A stretch of DNA of 36,459 bases, from NCBI RefSeq assembly GCF_020055635.1, contig NZ_JAIPUT010000045.1, positions 1-36,459 on the forward strand. Reading direction: 5' to 3'. The notes under the pieces are model-generated. The model ran no database searches. It had not been told where the DNA came from and saw only the letters and a program-made list of their open reading frames with translations. Positions 9,633-18,021 of the stretch are shown in pieces (position 1 is the first letter of the stretch; every line of letters starts with the position of its first letter). Position numbers and translations under genes: made by a program. Source of the stretch: Marivita sp. Lineage in GTDB: Bacteria; Pseudomonadota; Alphaproteobacteria; Rhodobacterales; Rhodobacteraceae.

Positions 9633-10013
9633 ATGGGCAAGGAAAAGAACCCCCGCCGCGTGGCTGACAACGAAGCCATGGCGAAGCTGCGGATGCTGCG
9701 CACCAGCCCGCAGAAACTCAATCTCGTCGCCGGTCTCATCCGCGGCAAGAAAGTGGACAAGGCGCTGAACGATCTGACCTTCTCGAAGAAGCGGATCTCC
9801 GAGGACGTGAAGAAATGCCTTCAGTCCGCGATCGCCAACGCCGAAAACAACCACGGGCTTGACGTGGACGAGCTGATCGTCGCCGAAGCCTATGTCGGCA
9901 AGAACCTTGTCATGAAGCGCGGTCGCCCCCGGGCGCGCGGTCGTTTCGGCAAGATCATGAAGCCGTTTTCGGAGATCACCATCAAGGTGCGTCAAGTTGA
10001 GGAGCAGGCCTAA
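9633..10013 (+). CDS. rplV: 50S ribosomal protein L22
   Basis: A 126-residue L22 with [20 protein letters not shown] at the N-terminus and the tunnel-facing beta-hairpin region [15 protein letters not shown] (about 94-108). Mutations in that hairpin cause macrolide resistance in other bacteria; no deletion is apparent here. The stop overlaps the rpsC ATG by one base (TAATG). Confidence 0.99.
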   Translation: MGKEKNPRRVADNEAMAKLRMLRTSPQKLNLVAGLIRGKKVDKALNDLTFSKKRISEDVKKCLQSAIANAENNHGLDVDELIVAEAYVGKNLVMKRGRPRARGRFGKIMKPFSEITIKVRQVEEQA

Positions 10014-10726
10014 TGGGTAACAAGACCAATCCGATCGGCATGCGCCTTCAGGTGAACCGCACCTGGGACAGCCGCTGGTACGCCGACACCAAGGACTATG
10101 GCAATCTTCTGCTCGAGGACATCGCGATCCGCGCGTTCATCGAGAAAGAATGCAAGCAGGCCGGTGTCGCCCGTGTCATCATCGAGCGCCCGCACAAGAA
10201 GTGCCGCGTGACCATTCACACCGCACGCCCCGGCGTCATCATCGGCAAGAAAGGCGCGGACATCGAGACGCTCCGCAAGAAGCTGGCCGCGATGACCGAC
10301 AGCGAGCTGCACCTCAACATCGTTGAAGTGCGCAAGCCGGAGCTTGACGCGCAGCTGGTCGGCGAAAGCATCGCCCAGCAGCTCGAGCGTCGTGTGTCCT
10401 TCCGTCGTGCCATGAAGCGCGCCGTGCAGAACGCCATGCGCATGGGGGCCCTGGGCATCCGCGTGAACGTTGCCGGTCGTCTGGGTGGCGCGGAAATCGC
10501 ACGGACCGAATGGTATCGCGAAGGCCGGGTGCCGCTGCACACGCTGCGCGCCGACATCGACTATGCCAATGTCGAGGCGGAAACGCCCTACGGCATCATC
10601 GGCATCAAGGTCTGGATCTTCAAAGGCGAAATCATGGATCATGATCCGTCGGCGCGGGATCGCAAGGCACAGGAACTTCAGGATGGCCCCGCACCGCGTG
10701 GTGCTGGCGGCGGTCGGAGGAATTAA
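10013..10726 (+). CDS. rpsC: 30S ribosomal protein S3
   Basis: The 237-residue S3 has the N-terminal [18 protein letters not shown] signature and a type II KH domain with [19 protein letters not shown] (about 71-89), followed by the S3 C-terminal domain with [16 protein letters not shown]. The last 25 residues are basic and disordered ([13 protein letters not shown]). S3 is part of the mRNA entry site. rplP starts 2 bases after its stop. Confidence 0.99.
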   Translation: MGNKTNPIGMRLQVNRTWDSRWYADTKDYGNLLLEDIAIRAFIEKECKQAGVARVIIERPHKKCRVTIHTARPGVIIGKKGADIETLRKKLAAMTDSELHLNIVEVRKPELDAQLVGESIAQQLERRVSFRRAMKRAVQNAMRMGALGIRVNVAGRLGGAEIARTEWYREGRVPLHTLRADIDYANVEAETPYGIIGIKVWIFKGEIMDHDPSARDRKAQELQDGPAPRGAGGGRRN

Positions 10727-10728
10727 TC

Positions 10729-11142
10729 ATGCTTCAACCAAAGCGTACAAAATTCCGCAAGATGTTCAAAGGGCGGATCAAGGGCGAAGCCAAGGGCGGC
10801 TCTGATCTGAACTTCGGCACTTTCGGCCTCAAGGCGCTTCAGCCTGAGCGTGTGACAGCCCGCCAGATCGAAGCCGCCCGTCGTGCCATGACGCGCCACA
10901 TGAAGCGTCAGGGCCGTGTCTGGATCCGGATCTTCCCGGACACCCCCGTCACCTCCAAGCCGACCGAAGTGCGGATGGGTAAAGGTAAGGGCTCGGTGGA
11001 TTTCTGGGCCGCCAAGGTCAAGCCGGGCCGCGTGATGTTCGAAATCGACGGCGTCGGTGAAGACATTGCCCGCGAGGCGCTGCGTCTGGCCGCGATGAAG
11101 CTGCCGATCAAGACCCGCGTCGTGGTTCGCGAGGACTGGTAA
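10729..11142 (+). CDS. rplP: 50S ribosomal protein L16
   Basis: The 137-residue L16 starts [16 protein letters not shown] and contains [19 protein letters not shown], the loop near the A site. GGAGG lies upstream at 10716-10720. In most bacteria rpmC follows at once; here a palindromic repeat starts 3 bases after the stop, then a terminator and about 2.3 kb of unrelated inverted genes intervene. Confidence 0.99.
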   Translation: MLQPKRTKFRKMFKGRIKGEAKGGSDLNFGTFGLKALQPERVTARQIEAARRAMTRHMKRQGRVWIRIFPDTPVTSKPTEVRMGKGKGSVDFWAAKVKPGRVMFEIDGVGEDIAREALRLAAMKLPIKTRVVVREDW

Positions 11143-11144
11143 GG

Positions 11145-11171
11145 AGGGTGCGTGCAAGCACGCATCCTACG
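11145..11171 (+). repeat. Palindromic repeat copy 1 (after rplP)
   Basis: AGGGTGCGTGC (11145-11155) pairs with GCACGCATCCT (11158-11168), followed by ACG. It carries the GGGTGCGTG core found at six other sites in this window and is the only copy in which both flanks (AGG and CCTAC) are kept. Confidence 0.75.
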
Positions 11172-11182
11172 AGATTGGAAAG

Positions 11183-11212
11183 CCCCCGGTGTGAAATCGC
11201 CGGGGGTTTTTT
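11183..11212 (+). terminator. Intrinsic terminator after rplP
   Basis: CCCCCGG (11183-11189) pairs with CCGGGGG (11200-11206), extended by two further pairs, and is followed directly by six Ts (11207-11212). It ends the rplB-rplP transcript and lies 3 bases from the ccdB stop on the other strand. Confidence 0.9.
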
Positions 11213-11215
11213 GTT

Positions 11216-11506
11216 TCAGACGCCGGACATGAGAACGTCAACTGCGCGTGTGATTTCATCTCGTTGGGTTTTGGCCGACCCGACAATCCTCACCCGCGCC
11301 CGTCTTACGGAAGCGATCAACCGTGTTGCCAAGACATACGGATCTTGCTGAAAGTGTATCGTCGGATTCAGTTTCGACACCGCCGGGTATTCACGGATTA
11401 AGGGAATCACCACGATGGCCGTGTCTGGCGGCAGAAGGTCGCTTTCGACGACGACCATCAACTGGTCGCCAAACCTGACGATGTCATAAGTTGCTATCGC
11501 TTCCAC
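11216..11506 (-). CDS. ccdB: CcdB-family toxin
   Basis: A 96-residue CcdB-like protein. The family pattern is visible: YDIVRFGDQLMVVVESDLL near the N-terminus, then IVVIPLI, then LNPTIHF and a C-terminal helix TQRDEITRAVDVLMSGV. CcdB of plasmid F poisons DNA gyrase through GyrA, with the final three residues (WGI) important; here the end is SGV, so Trp is Ser, though other active homologues also lack the Trp. It overlaps the antitoxin gene by 13 bases, consistent with translational coupling. The identification rests on motif wording; gyrase as target is inherited from the family. Confidence 0.8.
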   Translation of the reverse strand: MEAIATYDIVRFGDQLMVVVESDLLPPDTAIVVIPLIREYPAVSKLNPTIHFQQDPYVLATRLIASVRRARVRIVGSAKTQRDEITRAVDVLMSGV

Positions 11507-11748
11507 GTCTCGCTCGCGACGCCGACCATGATGTCTGCCAGGGGGTGGCCGTTAACATCATGCCATTCGGACTGTGCTTCGAAAGCCGCGGCGTTTTCTT
11601 CAAGCCAATTTTCGCGCCGGGCATCATCGACAGCTTTGGCTAAAGCCGCTTCAGCAACAGCAGACACGTTTACGCCGTACTTTCGCGCCTCGTCCAGAGC
11701 CGTTGCATCAAGCGTGAGGGAAGTCTTGCGTTTCGTGGCCTGTGTCAC
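11494..11748 (-). CDS. ccdA: CcdA-family antitoxin
   Basis: An 84-residue protein with an N-terminal ribbon-helix-helix region (KTSLTLDATALDEARKYGVNVSAVAE) and a C-terminal toxin-binding tail with WLEENAAAFEAQSEW and NGHPLAD, the layout of CcdA. The start is the GTG at 11746-11748, supported by GGAGG 7 bases upstream. It is first in a two-gene operon with ccdB, as expected. CcdA proteins bind their own promoter with CcdB; a TATA-rich dyad lies over the predicted -10 box upstream. Confidence 0.8.
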   Translation of the reverse strand: MTQATKRKTSLTLDATALDEARKYGVNVSAVAEAALAKAVDDARRENWLEENAAAFEAQSEWHDVNGHPLADIMVGVASETWKR

Positions 11749-11767
11749 AAACTGACCTCCTTGTGGC

Positions 11768-11806
11768 GTATACCGCTTATATATACCGTAATCCTTGTTC
11801 TTTCAA
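11768..11806 (-). promoter_or_regulatory. Predicted ccdAB promoter with overlapping dyad
   Basis: On the minus strand, TTGAAA (11801-11806), a 17-base spacer and TATATA (11778-11783). A GTATA/TATAC inverted repeat (11768-11786) spans the -10 box and start point, a likely site for CcdA autoregulation. Confidence 0.6.
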
Positions 11807-11959
11807 ATCATCGTGTCGCTTTTGCGTTTGATCAGGTAGAACACCGAACCCAAAGTCGTCATGAAGATGATGCGATACGCTATGCCCGACCGAACAGCGT
11901 CCGAGCACGCCATTCCGGGACATCGATGCCATGCATCGGAAACAGCCAAAAAGACTGGC

Positions 11960-12580
11960 TCACTCCCAGCGGTAATTGAAACTCACCGACACGCGTTCGT
12001 CCTCGGACTGGTTCATCACCACCTCGTGGCGCAGCCAGCTTTCCCAGAGCAGCACGTCGCCGACCGCCGGTTTGACGTAGATAAACGAACGCATCTCCTC
12101 GCGCGCGTCCTTGCGGCGGGGTGGGGCGGCCATCATCATGGCGTGGCGTGGGTCTTCGAGTTTCAGGGCTGACGCGCCCTCGGGCATCGACACGTAGGTC
12201 GTGCCCGAGATCACCGAATGCGGGTGGATATGCGCGGCATGGAAGCCGCCTTCGGGCAGGATGTTGATCCAGAGATCCTCGAGCACCAGCTTGCGCCCGT
12301 CGAGATCGAATTCCAGGTCCTCGGCGAAACTGGCGACATGGGCATCAAGACAGGTGACCAGGTCGGCAAAGATCGGGAACCGCCAGGGCAGGTCCGTCAG
12401 CGACGCGTAGGAGGTGTAGCCAGGATAGGCGTTCTCCTCGCACCACTGCTGACCAGCCTCGTCATCCTCGGCGATGGTGAAACAGGAGTTCTCCATTTCC
12501 CCGGGGTCGATGGCGGGTCCGTGCTCGGACAAGGGCGCGTGGTAGAGGCGGGTCACGAAAAGGGAGGATACTGTGCTCAT
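11960..12580 (-). CDS. TIGR02466-family putative 2OG-Fe(II) oxygenase
   Basis: A 206-residue cytosolic protein with a double-stranded beta-helix signature: HIHPHSVISGTTYV supplies the first Fe ligand (H119 or H121), D143 lies in LEDPR, and GDVLLWESWLRHEV with H185 supplies the distal His. R196 in ERVSVSFNY would bind 2-oxoglutarate. This matches the TIGR02466 group of uncharacterised proteins, common in marine bacteria, whose substrate is unknown. It is the middle of three inverted genes between rplP and rpmC, with no clear ribosome-binding site before ATG 12580. Confidence 0.75.
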   Translation of the reverse strand: MSTVSSLFVTRLYHAPLSEHGPAIDPGEMENSCFTIAEDDEAGQQWCEENAYPGYTSYASLTDLPWRFPIFADLVTCLDAHVASFAEDLEFDLDGRKLVLEDLWINILPEGGFHAAHIHPHSVISGTTYVSMPEGASALKLEDPRHAMMMAAPPRRKDAREEMRSFIYVKPAVGDVLLWESWLRHEVVMNQSEDERVSVSFNYRWE

Positions 12581-12665
12581 GCGGGGTGTTTACGCCGGTC
12601 CGGCCGCTTTGGCGAGAGCCCGATTTCGGCTAAGTGCTTTCGGTCTGCAAGGCGGCGGGTCACAG

Positions 12666-12700
12666 GAAAACGCCCGCTCCGACAGGATCGGAACGGGCGC
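12666..12700 (-). terminator. Intrinsic terminator of the DUF4168 gene
   Basis: On the minus strand a 12-pair stem (12688-12699 with 12671-12682, one G.T pair) with a 5-base loop is followed by TTTTCC. It lies 48 bases past the stop of the DUF4168-like gene and separates it from the TIGR02466 gene. Confidence 0.75.
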
Positions 12701-12747
12701 TGAATGGGGATGTCCGCCCGAAGGTGGACGGACGGTCCAGAAGCCTG

Positions 12748-13161
12748 TCATTCCTGCGCGGGTTGAACGCGCTCGACGATGCGTTGATTAAGCGCGGCAT
12801 CCTGCGCGGCCAGTTCTGCAATGGCCACGTATTCATCGACGCTGATGTCGGGTGCGGCGTCGATGGTGTCGGTGATCGCGACATTGGCCTCCTCGATCAA
12901 TTCCCGCTGTTCGGCCTCGTCTTCGGCAGCCTGGATCTGCGGGATGTAGGTCTGGCGTACCGCGTCGACGTCTCGCAGGGCGACGACGAAGGCATCCAGC
13001 TTGTCGTCGCTGTATTCCGTCTGGGTCGCCTCCGGCGCATCGCTCTGGGTGCTCTGGGCAAGAGCCGGGGTCACTGCGCCGAGACCGACAAGCGTGGTCG
13101 TGGCCGCAAGGGCGAAAGCGCGCGAAGTCCGGCGCAGGGCAGTTCCGATTGTAAAGGTCAT
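12748..13161 (-). CDS. Secreted DUF4168-like protein
   Basis: A 137-residue protein starting at ATG 13159-13161, chosen because GGAG lies 6 bases upstream and because it begins a clean signal peptide: basic MTFTIGTALRRTSRA, a hydrophobic stretch, then TPALA with predicted cleavage before QS. The mature part of about 102 residues is acidic and helical, with the pattern LDAFVVALRDVDAVRQTYIPQI and a second helix pair, which resembles DUF4168 periplasmic proteins of unknown function. It is divergent from the rpmC promoter and ends in its own terminator. Confidence 0.65.
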   Translation of the reverse strand: MTFTIGTALRRTSRAFALAATTTLVGLGAVTPALAQSTQSDAPEATQTEYSDDKLDAFVVALRDVDAVRQTYIPQIQAAEDEAEQRELIEEANVAITDTIDAAPDISVDEYVAIAELAAQDAALNQRIVERVQPAQE

Positions 13162-13484
13162 GTTTTCTCCGTAGTTCATGTCGTCCATCCGGACCTGTGC
13201 GGTCCGACCCCCTTCACATGCGGTCTCGGTCCGGGCCTCGCAAATCCTTCGGCGAAAACATGCTGGATACCGCCTGGCGCGCCGGGCCGAAGACAGCCGT
13301 GGAGCGTCCGGCGGTCCGACCTGAAAGGCGGCCAACAGCGTGGCTGTCCGGCCTCGCAAGAGATAGGACTTGCGTGATCCGCACATCCGACCTATACGGC
13401 CCGCTCATCCACCTCCACCGGGAATCAGGGTGACCCGCTCAATGACGGGGCCTTCCGGTGATGTTGACAGAAAGGAATGGCGAC
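13162..13484. other. Intergenic region between the DUF4168 gene and rpmC
   Basis: About 320 bases with no convincing gene. It should hold the divergent promoter of the DUF4168 gene, which I cannot place, and the rpmC restart promoter at 13370-13398. A leader of about 80 bases follows before the rpmC start. Confidence 0.6.
13370..13398 (+). promoter_or_regulatory. Predicted rpmC (spc block) promoter
   Basis: TTGCGT (13370-13375), a 17-base spacer and TATACG (13393-13398). The -10 box is identical to that before rplO. It would restart transcription after the inverted cargo genes. Confidence 0.6.
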
Positions 13485-13691
13485 ATGAACGCCAAGGAAC
13501 TCGGCGACAAGACGCCCGATCAGCTGCGTGACGAGCTGGTCAACCTCAAGAAAGAGGCCTTCAACCTCCGCTTTCAGCAGGCCACCGGCCAGCTCGAGAA
13601 CACCGCGCGCATCCGCCAGGTGCGCCGTAACGTGGCACGCATCAACACCGTGCTGAACCAAAAGGCGGCTTCGGCTGCCAGCGACGCGTAA
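13485..13691 (+). CDS. rpmC: 50S ribosomal protein L29
   Basis: A 68-residue L29 from ATG 13485, with [20 protein letters not shown] and the [15 protein letters not shown] helix. An upstream in-frame GTG exists, but the 13485 start has AAGGA 8 bases before it and gives the normal N-terminus MNAKEL. L29 binds 23S rRNA at the tunnel exit beside L23. It opens the spc block instead of following rplP; rpsQ starts 15 bases after its stop. Confidence 0.97.
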   Translation: MNAKELGDKTPDQLRDELVNLKKEAFNLRFQQATGQLENTARIRQVRRNVARINTVLNQKAASAASDA

Positions 13692-13706
13692 GAGGGAGCC
13701 AGACAG

Positions 13707-13937
13707 ATGCCCAAACGTATCCTTTCCGGCACCGTCACATCGACAGCCAACGCACAGACCGTGACCGTTTCCGTCGAGCGCCGCTTCAAGCACCCGGTTC
13801 TTCAGAAGACGATCCGGAAGTCCAAGAAATATCGCGCCCATGACGAGGCCGAGACATTCGCAGTCGGGGACGCTGTCCGCATTCAGGAATGCGCCCCCAA
13901 GTCGAAGACCAAACGCTGGGAGGTCATCGCTGAGTAA
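13707..13937 (+). CDS. rpsQ: 30S ribosomal protein S17
   Basis: A 76-residue S17, an OB-fold protein binding 16S rRNA helix 11, with [21 protein letters not shown] and the KYRAHDE segment. GAGGGAG lies 9 bases before the ATG. It is 78 bases upstream of rplN; that spacer shows no clear promoter or terminator. Confidence 0.98.
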   Translation: MPKRILSGTVTSTANAQTVTVSVERRFKHPVLQKTIRKSKKYRAHDEAETFAVGDAVRIQECAPKSKTKRWEVIAE

Positions 13938-14015
13938 GCGATAACCCTTCGGCATTTACGAAACCCCCGGGCCAATGCCTCGCTCTGAGCGGTCCGGGAC
14001 GTCGGGAGACAAAAC

Positions 14016-14384
14016 ATGATCCAGATGCAGACCAATCTGGATGTAGCTGACAACAGCGGCGCACGCCGTGTTCAGTGCATCAAGGTTCTGGGTGGGTCCA
14101 AGCGGAAATACGCGTCGGTGGGTGACATCATCGTCGTATCCGTGAAGGAAGCCATCCCGCGCGGTCGCGTGAAGAAAGGCGATGTCCGCAAGGCCGTCGT
14201 CGTACGCACCGCCAAGGAAGTCCGTCGCGAAGACGGCACAGCCATCCGTTTTGACCGCAACGCCGCCGTGATCCTGAACAACGCAGGTGAACCGGTCGGT
14301 ACGCGTATCTTCGGCCCGGTTGTGCGTGAACTGCGTGGCAAGAACTTCATGAAAATCATCTCGCTTGCTCCGGAGGTGCTGTAA
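14016..14384 (+). CDS. rplN: 50S ribosomal protein L14
   Basis: A 122-residue L14 starting [27 protein letters not shown] (conserved rRNA-binding N-terminus, written here in full only to residue 19: [19 protein letters not shown]). The C-terminus [19 protein letters not shown] is typical. L14 contacts the 30S subunit and is the binding site of RsfS. Its stop overlaps the rplX ATG by one base. Confidence 0.99.
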   Translation: MIQMQTNLDVADNSGARRVQCIKVLGGSKRKYASVGDIIVVSVKEAIPRGRVKKGDVRKAVVVRTAKEVRREDGTAIRFDRNAAVILNNAGEPVGTRIFGPVVRELRGKNFMKIISLAPEVL

Positions 14385-14695
14385 TGGCTGCTAAGCTCCG
14401 CAAAGGCGACAAGGTGGTCGTGCTTGCCGGTAAAGACAAAGGCAAGTCGGGCACCATCGCGTCCGTAGATCCCAAGGCCGGCAAGGCCGTGGTTGACGGT
14501 GTGAACATGGCAATCCGTCACGTGCGCCAGTCCCAGACGACACAGGGTGGCCGCACGCCCAAGGCGATGCCGATCGACCTGTCGAACCTGGCGATTGTCG
14601 ACAAGAACGGCAAACCGACCCGCGTCGGCTTCAAGACCGAAGGCGACAAGAAGGTCCGTTATGCCAAGACAACAGGGGATGTGATCGATGCTTGA
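14384..14695 (+). CDS. rplX: 50S ribosomal protein L24
   Basis: A 103-residue L24 with a KOW motif at the N-terminus ([20 protein letters not shown]). It is one of the first proteins to join the 50S subunit. Its last codons overlap the rplE start by 8 bases, so translation of the two is likely coupled. Confidence 0.99.
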   Translation: MAAKLRKGDKVVVLAGKDKGKSGTIASVDPKAGKAVVDGVNMAIRHVRQSQTTQGGRTPKAMPIDLSNLAIVDKNGKPTRVGFKTEGDKKVRYAKTTGDVIDA

Positions 14696-15248
14696 TACCG
14701 CAACCTACACCCCGCGTCTTCGTTCGGTCTTCCGCGATCAGATCAAGGCCGCTCTGAAGGAAGAGTTCGGCTACACCAACGACATGATGATCCCGCGTCT
14801 TGACAAGATCGTGCTCAACATCGGCTGTGGCGCCGAAGCTGTCCGTGACAGCAAGAAAGCCAAGTCGGCTGTCGAGGATCTGTCGAAGATCGCCGGTCAG
14901 CAGGCCGTGACCACCAAGGCAAAGAAATCCATCGCGGGCTTCCGCGTTCGCGAAGAAATGCCGCTTGGTGCCAAGGTCACGCTGCGTGGCGACCGGATGT
15001 ACGATTTCCTGGATCGTCTGATCACCATCGCGATGCCCCGTATCCGGGACTTCCGCGGCGTGAAGCCGTCCTTTGATGGTCGTGGCAACTTTGCCATGGG
15101 CATGAAAGAGCACATCGTGTTCCCCGAAATCGACTTCGACAAGGTCGATGAAGTCTGGGGCATGGATATCATCATCACGACGACCGCAAAGACCGACGCG
15201 GAAGCCAAGGCGCTGTTGAAGCACTTCAACATGCCGTTCAACGCCTGA
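14688..15248 (+). CDS. rplE: 50S ribosomal protein L5
   Basis: A 186-residue L5 with the conserved N-terminal motif [15 protein letters not shown] and the [23 protein letters not shown] section (each quoted in part). L5 binds 5S rRNA together with L18 and forms a bridge to the 30S head. It overlaps rplX by 8 bases and precedes rpsN by 13 bases. Confidence 0.99.
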   Translation: MLDTATYTPRLRSVFRDQIKAALKEEFGYTNDMMIPRLDKIVLNIGCGAEAVRDSKKAKSAVEDLSKIAGQQAVTTKAKKSIAGFRVREEMPLGAKVTLRGDRMYDFLDRLITIAMPRIRDFRGVKPSFDGRGNFAMGMKEHIVFPEIDFDKVDEVWGMDIIITTTAKTDAEAKALLKHFNMPFNA

Positions 15249-15261
15249 GGGGACTGATACC

Positions 15262-15567
15262 ATGGCGAAGAAAGCAATGATTGAACGCGAAAAGAAGCGT
15301 CAGAAGCTGGTGGAAAAATACGCCGCCAAGCGGGCTGAGCTGAAAGAAATCGCGAACGACGAAAGCAAGCCGATGGAAGAGCGCTTCAAGGCGCGCCTCA
15401 AGCTTGCAAAACTGCCGCGGAACAGCGCGCCGTCGCGCCTGCACAACCGCTGCCAGCTCACCGGGCGTCCGCACGCCTATTATCGCAAACTCAAGGTCAG
15501 CCGGATCATGCTTCGTGAACTTGCCAGCAATGGACAAGCCCCCGGTATGGTCAAGTCGAGCTGGTAA
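15262..15567 (+). CDS. rpsN: 30S ribosomal protein S14, long zinc-free type
   Basis: A 101-residue S14 of the long form. Only one Cys (in [15 protein letters not shown]) is present and there are no CxxC pairs, so this is the zinc-independent type. The C-terminal [18 protein letters not shown] is conserved. It lies between rplE and rpsH in the usual spc order, 12 bases before rpsH. Confidence 0.98.
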   Translation: MAKKAMIEREKKRQKLVEKYAAKRAELKEIANDESKPMEERFKARLKLAKLPRNSAPSRLHNRCQLTGRPHAYYRKLKVSRIMLRELASNGQAPGMVKSSW

Positions 15568-15579
15568 GGAGGGCATAGT

Positions 15580-15972
15580 ATGAACGATCCTATCGGCGAT
15601 ATGCTCACCCGTATCCGCAACGCACAGATGCGCGGCAAGTCCACAACCATGACACCGGCCTCCAAGCTGCGTGGCCGCGTTCTCGCGGTGATGGCGGACG
15701 AAGGCTACATCCGGGGTTTCGAAGAAACCAAGGACGTGAATGGCCACCCCGCGTATGAAATCAGCCTGAAGTACTACGATGGCACTCCCGTGATCCGCGA
15801 ACTCAAGCGCGTGTCCAAGCCGGGCCGTCGCGTGTATCTGGGTGTGGACGATATTCCGCAGGTCCGTCAGGGCCTTGGCGTGTCGATCGTGTCCACCTCC
15901 AAAGGCGTCATGACCGATGCAAGTGCCCGCAGCCACAATGTTGGCGGCGAAGTACTTTGCACTCTGTTCTAA
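15580..15972 (+). CDS. rpsH: 30S ribosomal protein S8
   Basis: A 130-residue S8 starting [15 protein letters not shown] and with the C-terminal [15 protein letters not shown] signature close to the RNA-binding site. In E. coli S8 is the repressor of the spc operon, acting at the rplE region; I see no proof of an equivalent site here. GGAGGG lies 9 bases upstream of the ATG. Confidence 0.99.
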   Translation: MNDPIGDMLTRIRNAQMRGKSTTMTPASKLRGRVLAVMADEGYIRGFEETKDVNGHPAYEISLKYYDGTPVIRELKRVSKPGRRVYLGVDDIPQVRQGLGVSIVSTSKGVMTDASARSHNVGGEVLCTLF

Positions 15973-15984
15973 GGAGGTCTGGTA

Positions 15985-16518
15985 ATGTCTCGTATTGGTA
16001 AACAGCCGGTCGAGCTGCCCTCGGGTGTCTCGGCATCCCTGTCCGGCCAGACCATCGAAGTGAAGGGGCCGAAAGGCGCCATGAGCTTCACCGCGACCGA
16101 TGATGTGACCATCACGGTTGAAGACAATGTGATCAAGGTCGACCCGCGCGGGAAATCCAAGCGCGCGCGCCAGCAGTGGGGCATGTCCCGCACGATGGTG
16201 GCGAACCTGGTGCACGGCGTGACTGAAACCTTCAAGAAAGAGCTTGAAATTCAGGGCGTCGGCTACCGAGCGCAGCTTCAGGGCAATGTCCTCAGGCTGA
16301 ACCTCGGTCTGTCGCATGACGTTGATTTTCCCATTCCGGACGGTGTGACTGTTACCGTGCCCAAGCAGACGGAGATCGTGATCGAAGGTCAGGATGCTCA
16401 GCTGGTGGGCCAGGTTGCAGCGAACATTCGCGACTGGCGCAGGCCCGAGCCCTACAAAGGCAAAGGCATTCGCTACAAGGGCGAATTCATCTTCCGTAAG
16501 GAAGGCAAGAAGAAGTAA
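15985..16518 (+). CDS. rplF: 50S ribosomal protein L6
   Basis: A 177-residue L6 made of two similar domains. [15 protein letters not shown] is the normal N-terminus, and the conserved C-terminal signature [16 protein letters not shown] lies at about 152-167. GGAGG sits 8 bases upstream of the ATG. It binds 23S rRNA near the sarcin-ricin loop. rplR follows after 12 bases. Confidence 0.99.
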   Translation: MSRIGKQPVELPSGVSASLSGQTIEVKGPKGAMSFTATDDVTITVEDNVIKVDPRGKSKRARQQWGMSRTMVANLVHGVTETFKKELEIQGVGYRAQLQGNVLRLNLGLSHDVDFPIPDGVTVTVPKQTEIVIEGQDAQLVGQVAANIRDWRRPEPYKGKGIRYKGEFIFRKEGKKK

Positions 16519-16530
16519 GGACGCGGAAAA

Positions 16531-16887
16531 ATGGCAAACAGTAAACGTGATCTGTTCCAGAAACGCCGTCTGCGCGTTCGGAACAAGCTTCGCAAGGTCA
16601 ATGCAGGGCGCGCGCGCCTCAGCGTTCACCGCTCCAACAAGAACATCAGCGTTCAGCTGATCGACGATGTGAACGGCGTGACGCTCGCAGCGGCTTCGAC
16701 GATGGAAAAAGACCTCGCCGGCGGCAAGAACGACGTCGAGGCGGCCACCAAGGTCGGCGCGGCGATTGCCGAGCGGGCCAAGAAGGCCGGCATCAGCGAA
16801 GCCTATTTCGACCGTGGCGGATTTCTTTTCCACGGCCGGGTCAAGGCGCTTGCCGAGGCGGCCCGCGAAGGCGGTCTGAAGATCTAA
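16531..16887 (+). CDS. rplR: 50S ribosomal protein L18
   Basis: A 118-residue L18 with the N-terminal basic arm [21 protein letters not shown] (seen from residue 9) and the [15 protein letters not shown] strand. The end [23 protein letters not shown] is the 5S rRNA-binding C-terminus, quoted over two stretches in the family. Two palindromic repeats start 5 bases after its stop and fill much of the 169-base gap to rpsE. Confidence 0.99.
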   Translation: MANSKRDLFQKRRLRVRNKLRKVNAGRARLSVHRSNKNISVQLIDDVNGVTLAAASTMEKDLAGGKNDVEAATKVGAAIAERAKKAGISEAYFDRGGFLFHGRVKALAEAAREGGLKI

Positions 16888-16892
16888 CGGTG

Positions 16893-16917
16893 CGGGTGCG
16901 TGGGAACACGCACCCCG
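16893..16917 (+). repeat. Palindromic repeat copy 2 (after rplR)
   Basis: GGGTGCGTG (16894-16902) pairs with CACGCACCC (16907-16915) around a GGAA loop. It starts 6 bases after the rplR stop. Confidence 0.7.
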
Positions 16918-16928
16918 TCGAAAATACC

Positions 16929-16952
16929 GTAGGGTGCGTGATTTCACGCACC
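16929..16952 (+). repeat. Palindromic repeat copy 3 (between rplR and rpsE)
   Basis: GTAGGGTGCGTG (16929-16940) is followed by ATTT and CACGCACC (16945-16952). It lies 11 bases after copy 2, so two stem-loops stand in tandem in this spacer. Confidence 0.75.
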
Positions 16953-17056
16953 TTGCTTTGCGGAAGGCCAAGCCCTTCCCGATGATCCGGGAGCTCCGAA
17001 AGGCTCACCTGGATTGGATAACGGGCCCTGCGCCCACAAACGAAAAGGATGCCTAC

Positions 17057-17638
17057 ATGGCAGAACGTGAAAACCGTCGGGGCAATCGCCGCGACCGCGA
17101 AGAGCAAGCTCCGGAATTCGCAGATCGCCTGGTCGCGATCAACCGGGTGTCCAAGACCGTCAAGGGGGGCAAGCGTTTCGGCTTCGCCGCGCTTGTCGTT
17201 GTGGGCGATCAGAAAGGCCGCGTCGGCTTTGGCAAGGGCAAGGCCAAGGAGGTCCCCGAGGCCATCCGCAAGGCGACCGAGCAAGCCAAGCGCAAGATGA
17301 TCCGCGTGCCGCTGCGCGAAGGCCGCACGCTGCACCACGACATGGAAGGCCGTCATGGCGCCGGCAAGGTCGTGATGCGCACAGCCCCGACCGGCACCGG
17401 GATCATCGCCGGTGGTCCGATGCGTGCCGTGTTCGAGATGCTGGGTGTTCAGGACGTCGTCGCCAAGTCGATCGGCTCGCAGAACCCCTACAACATGATC
17501 CGCGCCACGCTGGACGGCCTGAGCAAGGAATCCAGCCCGCGCTCCGTCGCGCAGCGTCGTGGCAAGAAAGTCGCCGACATCCTGCCCAAGCGTGAAGACA
17601 CGCCGCAGGAAAGCGGCCAGGTTGCTGAGGAGGCCTGA
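17057..17638 (+). CDS. rpsE: 30S ribosomal protein S5
   Basis: A 193-residue S5 from ATG 17057. This start gives the normal [15 protein letters not shown] arm; an in-frame GTG 41 codons upstream would run through the repeats and is rejected. The S5 N-domain ([22 protein letters not shown], split at VKGG) and the [14 protein letters not shown] helix are present. Its C-terminus ([16 protein letters not shown]...) is longer than in E. coli by about 25 residues and acidic at the end, as is common in alphaproteobacteria. rpmD begins 5 bases after its stop. Confidence 0.98.
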   Translation: MAERENRRGNRRDREEQAPEFADRLVAINRVSKTVKGGKRFGFAALVVVGDQKGRVGFGKGKAKEVPEAIRKATEQAKRKMIRVPLREGRTLHHDMEGRHGAGKVVMRTAPTGTGIIAGGPMRAVFEMLGVQDVVAKSIGSQNPYNMIRATLDGLSKESSPRSVAQRRGKKVADILPKREDTPQESGQVAEEA

Positions 17639-17643
17639 TCCAC

Positions 17644-17832
17644 ATGGCAAAGACAATCGTAGTCAAGCAGGTCGGTTCCCCGATCCGCCGCCCCGCCATC
17701 CAGCGTCAGACGCTGATCGGCCTGGGCCTGAACAAGATGCACAAGACCCGCGAACTCGAGGACACACCCGCCATCCGTGGCATGGTCCGCAAGGTCTCGC
17801 ACATGGTCGAGATCATCGAAGAGCGCGACTGA
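17644..17832 (+). CDS. rpmD: 50S ribosomal protein L30
   Basis: A 62-residue L30 with [14 protein letters not shown] and the [17 protein letters not shown] signature. It is the last gene of this transcript: a clear terminator follows within 60 bases, whereas rplO normally comes next. Confidence 0.98.
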   Translation: MAKTIVVKQVGSPIRRPAIQRQTLIGLGLNKMHKTRELEDTPAIRGMVRKVSHMVEIIEERD

Positions 17833-17890
17833 GAAATCAGTTCCGGGTCGGCCCGATACGGCTGGTCGAGATAAACACGCAATCAATAAG

Positions 17891-17916
17891 CCTCCCGGAC
17901 GACCGGGGGGTTTTTT
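17891..17916 (+). terminator. Intrinsic terminator after rpmD
   Basis: An 8-pair stem (17891-17898 with 17903-17910, one T.G pair) with an ACGA loop and six Ts (17911-17916). It ends the rpmC-rpmD transcript. Confidence 0.9.
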
Positions 17917-18021
17917 GCGTTCTTGCGGCATGTCCTGTGCGTCAGCGCACGGGGTCCGGCTTGCGCCACTGGGGGTTCACGCTAGGTCATCAAACATGTC
18001 AATCAAGAAGGAGGCCTTTCG

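Noticed and set aside
8283..9995. Long open frame on the minus strand across rplB, rpsS and rplV
   Set aside because: It mirrors three certain ribosomal genes and has the composition of an antisense shadow.
13197..13433. Small plus-strand frame upstream of rpmC
   Set aside because: It spans the predicted rpmC promoter and has no ribosome-binding site or family wording.
16934..17056. Extended N-terminus for S5 from an upstream in-frame GTG
   Set aside because: It would translate through a palindromic repeat, and the ATG at 17057 gives the normal S5 start.
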